A stretch of 64,000 nucleotides of DNA. Origin: Mytilus galloprovincialis (lineage: Eukaryota > Mollusca > Bivalvia > Mytilida > Mytilidae). The stretch is taken from the NCBI RefSeq assembly GCF_965363235.1, contig NC_134851.1, forward strand, positions 40,080,321 through 40,144,320, in the 5' to 3' direction. Shown piece by piece: positions 13,301-25,204 of this stretch (positions within the stretch are counted from its first letter, which is position 1; the number at the start of each line of letters is the position of its first letter). The position numbers and the translations under genes are program-made. The notes beneath the pieces were generated by a model. That model was not told where the DNA came from and did not search any database. It was given only the letters and a program-made list of their open reading frames with translations.

Positions 13301-16300
13301 ACCGAGGGAAACGCATTAAATATAAGAGGAGAACAACGACATAACACTAAAATGTAACACATATAGACAAAATCCCACGAGAATAACAAATATAACATAT
13401 ATATATAACATCAAAACCAAATACATGAATTTGGGATAGACAAGTACCGTGACACGTCTTATCGCAATGTGAATTTACACTCAAAAATAAGAGAAAACAA
13501 ACGACACAACGTTATAATGTAATACACACAGAAACGAACTATAATATAACAATGACCATATTCCTGACTTGGTACAGGGCATTTTTAAAGGAAAAAATGG
13601 TGGGTTGAACCTGGTTTTGTGGCATGCCAAACCTCGCACTTTTATGGCCATGTGAAATATAACATCAAAATGACAACACAGGACTACAATATAAATAAAT
13701 TGGAGAACACAATTGACAAAGAATCACACGAACAACAGCCAACAAAAGGCAACAAGTTCAAAATTTTAATACGCCAGAAGTGTATTTTGTCCACACAAGA
13801 CCTATGTGTGACGCACAGATACAAAAGTTTGAAAGCCGAAACGAGTACAAAGTTGAACAGCATCGAGGACCAAAAGATCAAAAAGGTTGTGCCAAAAACG
13901 GCAAGGGTTTTCCGTTAAGTTACCAGAAAATCCCTATAATTTACAGTAATTTATACTTTTGCAAACAGTAAATTTAATAAAATGAATATTCAAAAGATGT
14001 ACATGATAAAGCTGAAGTATTAACTAATACAGGAAACAACTGAAATACATTTACATAACCAGACATTTGAAACACAAAAGTAGACACATCCGAATACGTT
14101 TAAACCTCTACGCCAAGTGACGTCCTATTTGAAACTGAAAAATGACGAAAAAATGACGTCATTAGAATTAGTAAAACAGAGCATCAAAAAATGAAAAATG
14201 ACGAAAAAATGACGTCATTAGAATAAGGATAATTTAATATTATATATTTGAACTAAATACTGATATTGCATTTAATAACAAAGCACATTTTAATTCTTAT
14301 TAATTACATTATAAAAGCAATGTTTGCCTTACTTTGATGAATATAAGTGATAGCGATAGTGGAAAATATTCATGTTTTGCAGCAAACAAAATAGGATTTG
14401 TCGAACAAGAAATCAACCTCAATGTGTTATGTAAGAAACAGTTGGACTAGACATTGATCCTTTATTTTTGTTTTTAGAAAAGGATTTCTTTTATATAATG
14501 TTTGAATCTCAGAGGTGCAGTAATAAATATGAATATATTTCTACTGAAAATTATTGAGAAAAATTGTGTAAAGGAAATGTCGTATATTTTCTTTCAAAAG
14601 TCATATCTTTGATGAAAATTCAGAAAGTTTGAGTTGTTATACATTGTTATATTTATCGATAAATATTGACTCTTTCCAAAATTTTGTTTTATTTATTTGG
14701 AAGCGTTGTAATGAGTTTTATGTTTAAAACAAGAAATCTTTTTATAATAAAGGATTTTTCATTTCAGATATTGTCTACACTGAAAACTAGATAAATTCCT
14801 GGCATTTTCATTTACTTTTTATTTAAAAATGTCAATTGTTTAAAAATTGTAAAATGACTTTGTTATTCAGATCTGGTCAGAATATTTTGCAAGCATTTAA
14901 GCATTTATGATTATAATAGTAACAAATACCTGACATTCGAACAATAGACTACGAAATGTCTGCACAAAAGTGAATTTCAGTGAATAAATCGATTGAAATT
15001 TAATTAGAAACTAATCACGATTTGATGTGACAACCGAAATTGATAAATTTGGTAGATTTAAAGTAGTTCAAAATAATTCGTTTATTGAAACAAATGAACA
15101 CACTATTAATCACCAACAATTTTTAATTATCTATTATTCTTGTTACAATCCTTTTTTCTGTACAATACCAACAATTATCTGTATCAATTAATCAAGTTAT
15201 TTGTTTGCCACTGAACCTTTGTGTCTTTTCTACGTAGCAAATCTTGTTTTCATCATATTCTTAACAAAGTCCATTGATAAAAACAATCCAGATATCATTA
15301 TAATAATATATATCCAAAGTATCAGATTTATCTTTCTTTGGTTAATTTACAAGTTGACTCATTATTTTTATATGTATTATCTTCTTTTCAGATCCACCAT
15401 TTTTTGTAGAGGAACACAAAATCATACAGTTTGGAAAATTAGGAGAACACATTCAGATAAAGGTGATTGCACACACTGTATCAAGCATTGAATGCTGTCA
15501 TATTGAAGGAGAAAACAGAAGACAAATACCACCTGATATTGAAATTATTTCTAAAAACACAACGCATCCTTTCCATGGTACGATTACTATTGTAGAAGAA
15601 CTGGAAATTGCAGTGAGCTTTGCCGAGTTGGAAACAAGTGATTTTCAGAAATATAAAATTACAGTATGCAATCATGATGGGAATAGTACTTGTATTGTGG
15701 AATTAAGACCTATGAATACAGGTAAGCATACACAAATCTGCTGTAATCTTTCAAGATGGATTTGGGTTGCTATAAGTGTTGTCATGCGTCGTTTTGCAAC
15801 ACCATTTTGTCGTTATCAGTTTAATTGTATTGTTGTGGTACCTTTTAAGAAGATAAAATTGTTCGACCATAACATTCATGCTATCCTTTTCTATTTTTAT
15901 TCCAAACCATTACTGCTTGTAGGAAGTCCATCGACCATGAAAGAATAGAGAGAAAAAAATTCCGATTCTTAGTCCACTTATAAAACGTTGTCAAGTTCCT
16001 TAAAAGTTTGTGTTACAACGTTCAAATATAATACATACCATTTATTGTGACAGGGATGTTAGATTGAGGCAAAAGGGCATACCCCTACATATCATAATAA
16101 TAGTTTTTGTCATGAAGATTTTTCGGATATTAAAACATACAAATTGGAAAAATGTAAGATTTACACGTAAGATTCCACCACAGAAATCATACCAAAATAT
16201 CCAATGAAAAGGTAAATATTAAAGAAAAGCACAGTTCTTATTTTTACATACAATGATATATAATTAAGGTCCTAATGTTATTGCTATGATCTCAATATTG

Positions 16301-19300
16301 ATCCTTAAATATTTGTAGAATTACCCCATGTACTAAGTTTGGATGTTATTCTTCTGTCTTCATTGACTACCATACTGCTGGTAGCAGGAATTGTTTTCGG
16401 TAAGTATGAATATGAATGCATCTTTATTCTGACGAGTAAATGTAGGCAAAATAAATTAACTTCAGAAGGACGAAGAATGAATTTTACTTAACGATGTACA
16501 CCTCTGAGGAGCCAAAAATTTCTAGAATTAAACTTGTTTTCTAAACCTGTTTTTTGGGTTTATCAGACTGTAAAAAAAATAATTGGTGACGAAAAAATCA
16601 TATGGTAGTGCACTTCTTTTTTTGCTACGGCCCTTTGAAAGTACCCAATTTTGATGATTTTCCCATTTTTCATCAATGTTTACCTATTTGGGGGCTATAA
16701 TCATGAAAAAAAATTACATTTCCACAATTAAACTTTTTGTCATACCTTCAATAAAGATGAAGGGGACCAATCTGAATAAATTTGAATTAAAAAAAACTAT
16801 AGGTAGGTGTTAATATAAGAAATTTTTATCATATTTTGATGCTTTTTTGTGTCAAATTTTCCATGTTGTCAATTTTGTAAATGTGTGATCTTTCTCCGTT
16901 ATAAGTACAAATTGCATATTTTTTCAACTTCTTTGTTATAAATGATTGAAAAAATACATATCTAAGAAATTTGAAAAGAAAACAAAGATGTGGGATGTAC
17001 ATGTTTCGGGTAAAATCATTTTTTGTATCCCTCACCCATTTTCTTCAAATTTTGGCGAAAAAGATTGACTTGATTGGTAATAAAATTTGAAAAATTGATT
17101 ACTCAAAAACTACTCATTGGAAATTTTTTCACAGAGTTAAGTTTGATTATAACATTTTTTAAATTCATCGATATTTTCAACTTGTATCACATATTTTAGA
17201 AGAAATAATTCCAGAACGAGATTTCAACGAGACTGAAACGTCAGAAGAATACATTCTTAACATTAGTCAAGTTTGTCATGGATTCTAGTTTAAAGAATTC
17301 AATCTGTGGTCGTTTCGAGAGAAAAAAAAACCATCAAAATATGAAGCAGGCCTTTAGTTTCGGTAGTCGATACACAGTGCACGTATGAATCTTTGTTGGT
17401 GACCGTCTTCTAGACTCTACTGAGCTACTATTGATGACACTTCTTAACTGTTAATCGAAATTTGAAATGACATTGAAATTACACTTAGTTTTGAGCTCAC
17501 CTGGTTTATATGTTATTATTGAGCATTTCTGGTTTCCATGTTCTCTTCTGAAATTGATTGGTCGATTTTGCATTGACAGCTCATTATAAATAAGTTTAAA
17601 TTTAGTTTCGATCGAATAATCTACAATACCACCATGATCATAAACCTTTAATTATAAGTGACAATTTTTATCTTCTGAGCTACAGACTGAAATTTTTTAA
17701 AACTTTAAGGAATTGATGATAATATTCAAGAGTGAAATTTGTTTGATTTTTTTTGAATTTTATACTCTGACGGAAACATCAGTTGATATACAAATGCCAT
17801 GTGTAAGAATAAATGATTTTTGAAGCTCTAATTTTTTTCTGTTCTATTACAGCATTGATTAACAGATTAAAGCATAAAAGGTACGAGCCCGTTCTATTCT
17901 CTCTCTGATATTATATTTATATATCAATACTTTATCTCAGAACGTCATCATTTTTTACATTAAGTACTTTCGATAAAAGTACAGTAGTAAGACAGCTTTA
18001 TACATGTCATAATGGATTTAATAACAACCGTTAGAAAATACAAACAAACATAATTTTGAATAATTATATAAAACGGGTTGTAAATATAAGATATGAAAAG
18101 CCCATTTACATTTAGATAACAAGTATAGCTCATAAACAACACAGATCTATCAAAAGGTACACATTTCATTCAAGTTGTAGAACGATTTGTTTTCACATTT
18201 CAAGACCGCGAAAAACACCCATCTACCTAAATATGTGAGTTAAGTTCTTATGTCGATGCTTTAATATCTTAAACAAGTATAGTAATTTTGCATCTACATA
18301 AGAAACAGCAGAATGTTATTATAAGATATAATGTTTCTCTTTCAGAATACAAACAACCGATGATGATATAGAAGTTGTGGAAGATATTATAAAATAATTT
18401 AATGCACTTTTACTAGGAAAAGTACACAAAACTGTTAAAAGTCTTACTGATTTTCATATTTTATAAGTACATCATCAATGCAACATTTACTATATTCACT
18501 ACTGTTAACAATTTAAATGTTATGAAAGAAATGAAGGTATTGTAAAATAAGTTATAGAATCATTGACAAAATGGTTACCAAAATGTAAACGCACAAAAAG
18601 TTCGGAAAATATTTTATAGAGAAAAAACAAATTGATCAAATAATCGCCTTTAAAACACGGGATGCACTAGAAGATGAGGCTGTTTAGGATATTTACCCAA
18701 TCTGACGAAAAGAAGAATTAAAGGTATAGCCCATATCCCAAGTTGTGAAACTTAATCCCTCGCCAGTTAAGTATAGCATCTGATTTGTTACGTCAATCAA
18801 GATTGACAGTAAAAAATTACATTGCCTTTCATGTCCAAGTTAATATAGTAAACTTCTTATTTGGAGAACAATGAACATAAATTGCCAGAAATTATTAGTT
18901 GATAATAATGAGTGTAAACTCTTTGATCTGAAGGTTTTCAATTTGCAGTTTCAGAATTTAATGCATCCTTGGTAATATTTTCAAAAGTGTACACCAAAAC
19001 GTCGTGATTGGTTGAAAATGTCATAAACAATGGAAATTCAACCAATGACTATACGTTATTTTCATTTTGGGATACGAACAATGGAACTACCCATGATTCC
19101 TCTTTATATTCTGAATCGTCTAATTAACACTTTCATATACTACAGATAGTACAGAAGCTGTGGATAATGTACTTTACCAGTCTAATGCATTTAGATACAC
19201 TGAAGCCACAAAACGAAGTACTCTGTCAAAAAGTGCTACAGTTTCAAACAGCCAAAGAAGTAGTCCAACTAATGAAGGTACGTGTTTTCACCATTCTAGG

Positions 19301-20898
19301 AGATTAAGGAACCATTTTATCTTGGCATCAAGTTAAGCTCGTGCATGTTATGTCAGGTACTAATTTTTTTTTTTTTTTTTTAACAAAATGACGTTTGCCG
19401 TTCAGACACGGTTTTTGTGATATTGAATGATTTAACTGTAAATTTCAGGAAAGATTTTTTAAATCTACTTATGATCTTTTATATTGAAGTGACATGTTGA
19501 ACTACACATATGTGTTATATACATTTCAATTAAAAAATATATTCTTAATAAGTTTATTTTTCTTCAGAAAACCAAAGACCGCAAAGGTTCAGCAACAGGT
19601 TCCAGGATTCGGTAAGTTATGATCTTTCTTGCACTCTAAAATGTCTACGTGTTTCAATTACTAACTGCTAATGTGTTTTCAATTTTCATTTATTTTAAAA
19701 TATGCAAAAGTAAGTAGTCTGTAATTAGTGTTTATGGTTCAGAAAGGCAAAATTTAGAAAATCTTCAAAGTACGTGTTTTGATAAGTTATTTTTAAATCT
19801 TAAGATTACAATATATGCAATGAAACAAAATCACATTTAATAAAAAAAAAAATAGAGTATAGACACATTATCAAAAACAACTGCTTTACCTCAAACAATA
19901 ATATATTATTTTAATTGAATGAATGGTATTTGTGAAGCAGTAATATTGCATTTTTTTCAATTTTGCTGCAAGCTAAAAGTTTTTTTTTATATAAATAAGG
20001 CCGGTAGTTTTCTCGTTTGAATTGTTTTACATTGTCTTATCGGGGCCTTTTATAGCTGACTATGCGGTATGGGCTTTGCTCATTGTTGAAGGCCGTACGA
20101 TGGCCTATAGTTGTCTGTGTCATTTTGGTCTCTTGTGGACAGTTGTCTCATTGACAATCATGCCACATCTTCTTTTTTATATTGTAATTATCAATCACTT
20201 TCAAACTATTGAATCAAGTATTGAGACCGAAAGCAAAATTAAAATATCTTGAATCGTCGTTTTCTGATACATTGTACTTAAAAAATATGATGTTGTCAAA
20301 ATCAGAGGGAATTACTGTTTTTTTATAAGTTAAAATCACCATGTATTATCGAAGATACGAAATCGGCACCAAAACAAAAAAATAGAACTGTCTGTCTGGT
20401 AGTAGTTTTAAGACAAATGTAAATCGGCTTTTCCAAGAAAGAATGTTGTTTGCTGAAATTATGTAGAGTTTAAATAAAAGCAATTCAAGACCTAAGTGAA
20501 AAAACTACCATACACTTGGAAGAAATTGAACAAATATGGCCACAAATAAGCTCTATGTCAGAGTATTCAACCAAATTAAACCATATTTATTCAAAAAGAA
20601 AATCATTTTATCAGTAAATTACATATCCACAATAAAATGCTGTTTTCATTTTTGTTTTATTTTTTAGAGAAGACAGTTGAATTATGCAGATATAACATTC
20701 AGTTCTACTTTACCCGGCAATGAAATGCGTATCAGAGGACTCGGAAACAAAACGGAGTATGCTGATGTTGATTTAACAAATGGTCAGACCGGTGTCCTCG
20801 ATACACTAAATGAATTAAACACTGACGACGAAGATTTCGTTGAAATTGAGGATCTTGATATATTTTCACATAGAAAGAATGAAATTGATACTGTTTAA
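10395..20898 (+). CDS. IgSF receptor gene B with ITIM/ITSM tail; Ig2 exon interrupted
   Basis: Multi-exon cell-surface receptor candidate. Exons: 10395..10452 leader (ATG, hydrophobic QLLYILMMTL, ends phase 1); 11597..11878 Ig1 (282 nt; Cys in LECTL, Trp in LIWIRNG, Cys in FSCEV); 13086..13222 and 14319..14430, the two halves of Ig2, separated by a repeat insertion; 15392..15721 Ig4-type domain (330 nt); 16319..16399 transmembrane helix (VILLSSLTTILLVAGIVF); 17853..17880 basic juxtamembrane exon; 19146..19277 tail exon with DNVLYQ; 19568..19611; and 20668..20898, the last exon with ITIM LNYADI and ITSM TEYADV. No Ig3 exon was found, so B has one Ig domain fewer than C and D. Ig2 cannot be read through the insertion, and no phase-correct exon joining 17880 (phase 2) to 19146 (phase 1) was established. 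B may therefore be decaying, or may use the short tail at 18346. Its tail exons are fully open and conserved with C. Confidence 0.68.
12480..12890. repeat. Mytilid repeat (TCCTGACTTGGTACAGGCAT...ATGGTGGATTAAACCT)
   Basis: Related copies are at 22487..22760, 24000..24200, 39945..40085 (inverted) and 50340..50650, and in the gene B Ig2 insertion at 13223. The first part also matches CGGAAAGTCCATAATCACAT, seen inverted near 40050. Confidence 0.65.
13223..14318. mobile_element. About 1.1-kb repeat insertion inside the Ig2 exon of gene B
   Basis: The Ig2 reading frame runs from 13086 to the codons for KVSVE, then meets TAA in repeat sequence beginning ATAAAGGCAACAGTAGTATACC. It resumes at 14319 (NVCLTLMNIS...SCFAANKIG) and ends at a normal donor at 14430. 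The two halves total 249 nt against 264 in the paralogues. The start of the insert matches repeats at 22487 and 50340. It also holds the common mussel motif TCCTGACTTGGTACAG with ATGGTGGGTTGAACCTGG, and a 56-bp tandem duplication. ATAAARGCAA is present at both ends and might be a target-site trace. No in-frame splice pair that would remove it was found. Confidence 0.7.
14137..14225. repeat. 56-bp tandem duplication with CRE-like TGACGTCA
   Basis: The string GAAAAATGACGAAAAAATG, followed by ACGTCATTAGAAT, occurs at 14137 and again at 14193, a 56-bp period. Each copy holds the palindrome TGACGTCA, the consensus CREB/ATF site. It lies inside the insertion that splits the gene B Ig2 exon. Confidence 0.8.
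14431..15391 (+). other. Gene B intron where an Ig3 exon would be expected; none seen
   Basis: Genes A, C and D have a 306-nt Ig3 exon with the NIPDQ and YQDxGIY motifs. No trace was found here. The Ig2 exon ends in phase 1 and the Ig4 exon starts in phase 1, so loss of Ig3 keeps the frame. Confidence 0.6.
16400..17852. other. Gene B intron between TM and juxtamembrane exons, no exon seen
   Basis: A low-complexity, repeat-like block lies at about 16490..17170 (CGATGTACACCTCTGAGGAG and homopolymer-rich sequence). The rest is AT-rich without features. Confidence 0.4.
18346..18397 (+). other. Alternative short-tail terminal exon of gene B (candidate)
   Basis: An acceptor (tttctctttcag) opens a reading frame in phase 2. 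This matches the phase of the 17880 donor, giving IQTTDDDIEVVEDIIK and then TAA at 18395..18397. Spliced here, B would end in a short acidic tail without tyrosines and without the ITIM/ITSM. An optional 30-nt exon (18205..18234, donor GTGAGT) keeps the same phase and could lie between them. It resembles the 32-nt exon at 34062..34093 of gene C, but the 2-nt length difference would break the frame into the long tail. Splicing is inferred from sites only. Confidence 0.4.
20010..20185. repeat. Mytilid SINE-like repeat (TATAGCTGACTATGCGGTATGGG...GGCAATCATACCACATCTTC)
   Basis: The sequence runs GGGGCCTTTTATAGCTGACT, GTTGAAGGCCGTACGATGGC, and CATGCCACATCTTCTTTTTT. Whole or partial copies are at 24290..24470, 28045..28140, 31070..31205, 31660..31765, 36955..37080, 47750..47905 and 58225..58375, and inverted at 59575..59705. 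It accounts for the small open frames at these places. Confidence 0.7.
20668..20898 (+). other. ITIM/ITSM-bearing last exon of gene B
   Basis: 76 codons plus stop, acceptor ttttttag, phase 0. It carries LNYADI (fits [ILVS]xYxx[ILV], the ITIM consensus) and TEYADV (fits TxYxx[VI], the ITSM consensus), with tyrosines 25 residues apart. These are followed by an acidic patch, TDDEDFVEIEDL. The gene C last exon matches in order, spacing and the EDFVEI block, though much of the sequence between has changed. Phosphotyrosines in such motifs recruit SH2-domain phosphatases such as SHP-1/SHP-2 in vertebrates; the same role here is inferred. Confidence 0.8.
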
Positions 20899-21029
20899 GA
20901 AAAATGCAAACAAATACATTGAAATCAACCAGCAAAGATTTATCGATATCACAATAATATATTATCATAAGGTTTTGATATGTTTTGTTTCAACGTTCCT
21001 AATGAAGGTGAACATAGAAAAGTATTTCG

Positions 21030-21548
21030 GTCGCACCAAATAACTTAGTCATCAATTTCATATTGAAATTGGTTGTTACACTATATCAGGAACTCCCATA
21101 GATAATAGGATTTGTAAGAACTGTAATATTAATTTGGTGGAAGATGAGTAACATTTTTTTTTTATTAAACTGTCCAAAATTTTCTCACTTAAGACAAGAG
21201 TTAAGTCTACAACTGTTTAAAAAAAACAACATTACTAATGTTACACATATTAACTCCCAGTTTATGTGGTTGTTAAGTAATGACACTGAGGTATGCAAAA
21301 GTAAAGCTTAGTACCTTAACATGTGTTTTTTTTACTTAGAATAAAAGTATGAAATATATTGTTTGCTATTTACAATGTACTTATCTTTTTTTTATATTAG
21401 AGTTACTCCCCTTGGCACACATACTATTTTGCTAAACGTGTAGTATTACTTTTAGTTACCTTGTTTAAATGTTATTCTTTGATGTATCTATGCTTTAAAT
21501 GAATATGATCCTAGTTGAGCTTTCTTGAATAAAATATTTCGTATTTCG
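21030..21548 (+). mobile_element. LINE 3'-end fragment
   Basis: The plus strand encodes a decayed LINE C-terminal region: HQFHIEIGCYTISGTPIDNRICKNCNINLVEDE, then frameshifted sequence related to the usual HFFxxCPxFxxLR block. AATAAA at 21528 and a short (TTTCGTA)n tail follow. It starts 130 bp after the stop codon of gene B, so it may lie in the B 3' UTR. Confidence 0.7.
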
Positions 21549-23066
21549 TATTTCAATTAAGTCTTATTCTCTTTATTTCGAACTGTTTTTTTTTAAGTTT
21601 GAAGAATTTGCCTTAACCTTGTGCTTTGTTTCTTAAACCTTGATAACTAGCTTGACCAGAATTTTGTGGGGTCAATTAATTAATGAAATGTATAAGACAC
21701 ACAAACGTGAACTATATAAATTTAAAATGTTTATGATTGAAAATAAAGGGTTTCATTGAGGCGGCAATCAGTCAGTTGTACTCATTGATGTCGATTGTAA
21801 ATAAAAGTGTTTGATACATTTGTATCATTGAGGAAACATAATGCAGTTTGACATTTTAATGAATAAAAGTAAACAACTGTAATACAATGTCAAATCACGT
21901 TTAATAGCATATCATAAAAAAGATTCATTAACCTAGGTTATGCTATGACAGATTAATTGATTTAGAAATGAAGAAATAAATGGTATATTCAATGATTAAT
22001 AATTAAAACCAATTTACCTACTCGAAAAATAGAAGACAAATCATCAGTTGAACTATTTATCTCTATTGCTCTTTCGCAAATTTTTTTTTATACTTTTTTC
22101 TCGAAGAGAGATTTTTTTGGCAGAATTGTAAAATAACAAGTATATTATTATAATATTGACAAGAAAGATAGATTATGTATTTTTTGTAAGACAAGATCCT
22201 TTAAAGACGAATTTCATTTTTTTATTGGATTGAAATACGTATAATTATATTATCATAACAAAAATGTTAGAACACTCATTACTGTTAAAAGATGTGAGAA
22301 AACGTAAATTGTCTTGCATTAGGTTGTTATTGAATAAAATTCAAGTATTTATGTTATATAAGATGTTAGTACTGGTTTTGTTTTTAATAAGTTGCGCATA
22401 ACTTATTGACTTATATCATGTCGTCATTTATATTTTGACTTTGTCTATTAACTAATTACATTGGATGTGAACTGATTGATAAATAAAGGCAACGGTAGTA
22501 TATAGGTGTTCAAAAGTCATAACTTGATGAAGAAAAAACAAACCCGGGTGTCAAACGAAATTGAGGAAAACACATCAAATATAACAGTTAAAAAAAGGAA
22601 CAACAGGAACACTGAAGTGCAACAAAAGCAAACGTCAACATAAATAGAAACGAAATATTTGATAACAAGTTCCATATTCTTGACTTTGTACAGACTTATA
22701 AGAATAAATGGTGGGTTGAACCTGCTTGTATGGCTAGCAAAACCTCCCGCTTATATCACCATGTAAAAAGGGATTTGTAACTTAGATGAACACGCTACGT
22801 GACAGAAATTGATTGACATTTACCAAGTCTCTCGCAAAACATAAGTTCATCAACATGATCAATACGATAGTTCAACTGTAATGCAAGTAAATGCAAGATT
22901 CCTATATCGGTGTTTTGTTTCTTATGTCTTTGTGTTTATTGTTTTTTCATTCAAGCCAATCAGATAATTTAAAAAAATTTCAGCTGATTACTATAGCCTT
23001 GGTCACGAGAAAGTGTATGCGGTCATGAACATGTTAAACATCGCCTTATCATTTCTATATCTGTCC

Positions 23067-23632
23067 TATAGTTGCCGTCAGCTGAAATTCGTAGCGGTTA
23101 TCGGTAAAAATAATCTAAACTATCAATCGCGTTCACTCGAGATATAGTTTTTCACATTCCATTCATAAATCGCAAAAAGAAAAACCACTATTGACCTACC
23201 TTTTAAGTGATCGCACTGTAATAATCCTGACCTACACTTTTTCATAGACGATTTTGAATGGTGGAATCAGCCATTGTTTTTACCGGAAGTGTTTCCGTGG
23301 AGTTCAATTTCACAAAATTTGCATAAAGCGCGGGAAACCTTATCACATCAATGAAAGGAACATTTCAGGAAACTGCGTACAGTGACGAATGTCATATGTA
23401 AACAAATGATCCTCATAGAAACGAAGATGGCGGAATTACAATGGAAAATATTCTGGAAAATGTGAAGGTCAGGATTATTACAGTGTGATCACTTAAAAGG
23501 TAGGTCAGTAGTGGTTTTTCTTTTTGCGATTTATGAATGGAATGTGAAAAACTATATCTCGAGTGAACGCGATTGATAGTTTAGATTATTTTTACCGATA
23601 ACCGCTACGAATTTCAGCTGACGGCGACTATA
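23067..23632. mobile_element. 566-bp MITE-like element with 177-bp terminal inverted repeats
   Basis: The left arm 23067..23243 begins TATAGTTGCCGTCAGCTGAA. The right arm 23456..23632 is its near-perfect reverse complement, ending TTCAGCTGACGGCGACTATA. The core 23244..23455 is unique and relatively GC-rich. TATA (or TA) flanks both ends, fitting a TA-target transposon derivative. No transposase is present. It lies in the B to C1q intergenic region. Confidence 0.88.
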
Positions 23633-25204
23633 AGAAACAATAGTGTTAATTATTTGGTGTTGCTTGCAGTATAGGGTTTTAAATTTTAAAGATATTCTTA
23701 TCTATATAATTTATGTTTTCAGAAAAAGGCTAACGCAAAGAAATGTTGTAAAATCCTAACATTAGGATAATAACTGCTTAATATCGATTCTTCTGTACCT
23801 CATGCAAAATGTGTGAGCATTTGCTATCATTTCGTAAAAACTTTCATAGAACAGTTTTCAATTCTAGAATGCAAATGTTGGTACACAAAAACAATGGCAA
23901 TTAAAGATGATGCACTCTTTGACCCATAATACTAAGATACATGTATGGAGTAGGGAATGTGTTCAACTCCAAGGACAATTTAGAAAGGTACTCATCATAT
24001 GACAAAATAAAAAGCCAAATCACATCAAACGCATTGAAAACATTTTGTCATAATTGTGACTCGGTAGGGGCATCACGTTATGTATAAAATGGTGGATTAA
24101 ACCTGGTTTTATAGTAAGCTAAACCTCTCAGTTGTATGACAGTTTCATTTAGTTAAGTTATATTGACAACACTCTGTGAGCAAACCAAACAGACATGATA
24201 CGTATAAGGTAAAAGGAATTGGGGTATTGGTGTCAACATTGTGTTTTAATCCTATACCCTTTAAAAAAAAGTCAGGCTCCTGTAATTCAGACGTTGTCGT
24301 ATGTGAAGGTCTGTCAAATTTCAGTTTTTCGAAATTGTTTGTATACATTAAGCCTTTACTTTTTCTCATTGTTTAAGGCGTATCGTTTATCTATAATTAC
24401 TTTTATCTTTGTCATTTGAGATCTGTTGGAAAGTTGTTTCATATCTCATCTTCTATTTTTTTTATACAAGACTGCATCTTACCAAAACAGAGGCGAATGA
24501 TATCAAAGGGACATTCGAAGTCATAATTTTAAAATAAACTGACAACTCAATGTAAAAAAAAAAACGAAAGAAAAAAAAACCCAATTGAAACAACAAAACT
24601 CAAAACATTAAAAAAATATACATATAAAAATTTGAGACTAGTCGAAAAAGAAATAGTTAACTAAACACTAAGCAAAACGAACTTTCCTAAAACCTTTAAT
24701 ACTACGGAAAGTCAAGAGAAAACCAGCGCAGTACTCAGGTTCCAAACCGGTTCACTCCTTCATGAAACTATCTAATGGAGCAACAGCTGAAAGAATCATT
24801 ATGTAAAATAGGGGCTGAAGATACCAGAGGGACTTCCAAACGCATAGATTGAAAACAAACTTACAACGCAATGGCCAAAAGAATTACAAACAGACCAACA
24901 ATAGCACACAAGAAACAAAATAGAAACCTAAAACCTTACCAACAGGTCTTCCACAAAACTGGGATGATATCATCAGCTCAGGAAAGGTAAGAAGATTATA
25001 AGGTATTATTGGATTAGAATTCATTTTGACATTAATTAAGCTGGGCTGCGTTAACGATGTTTTAGAATAAACCAATGTTTGACTTGTTTCATAATTCGTT
25101 TTTCAGTGATTTAAAAAAAAACGTATGTTATGAGGTTGGTATTTTTTTCCCTCTTCCTCAGCCTAAAGAATGAGTAAATGTTTCGTGGGTATTCATATCA
25201 TTTT

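Noticed and set aside
14139-14223. TGACGTCA pair as a regulatory enhancer of gene B
   Set aside because: The motif is inside an inserted repeat and duplicated with it, so there is no evidence of regulatory use.
17941-17963. Possible 23-nt exon in gene B joining phase 2 to phase 1
   Set aside because: It has AG and GT borders and the right length modulo 3, but would leave a 60-bp intron, has no similarity to the C or D exon at this place, and has a weak donor.
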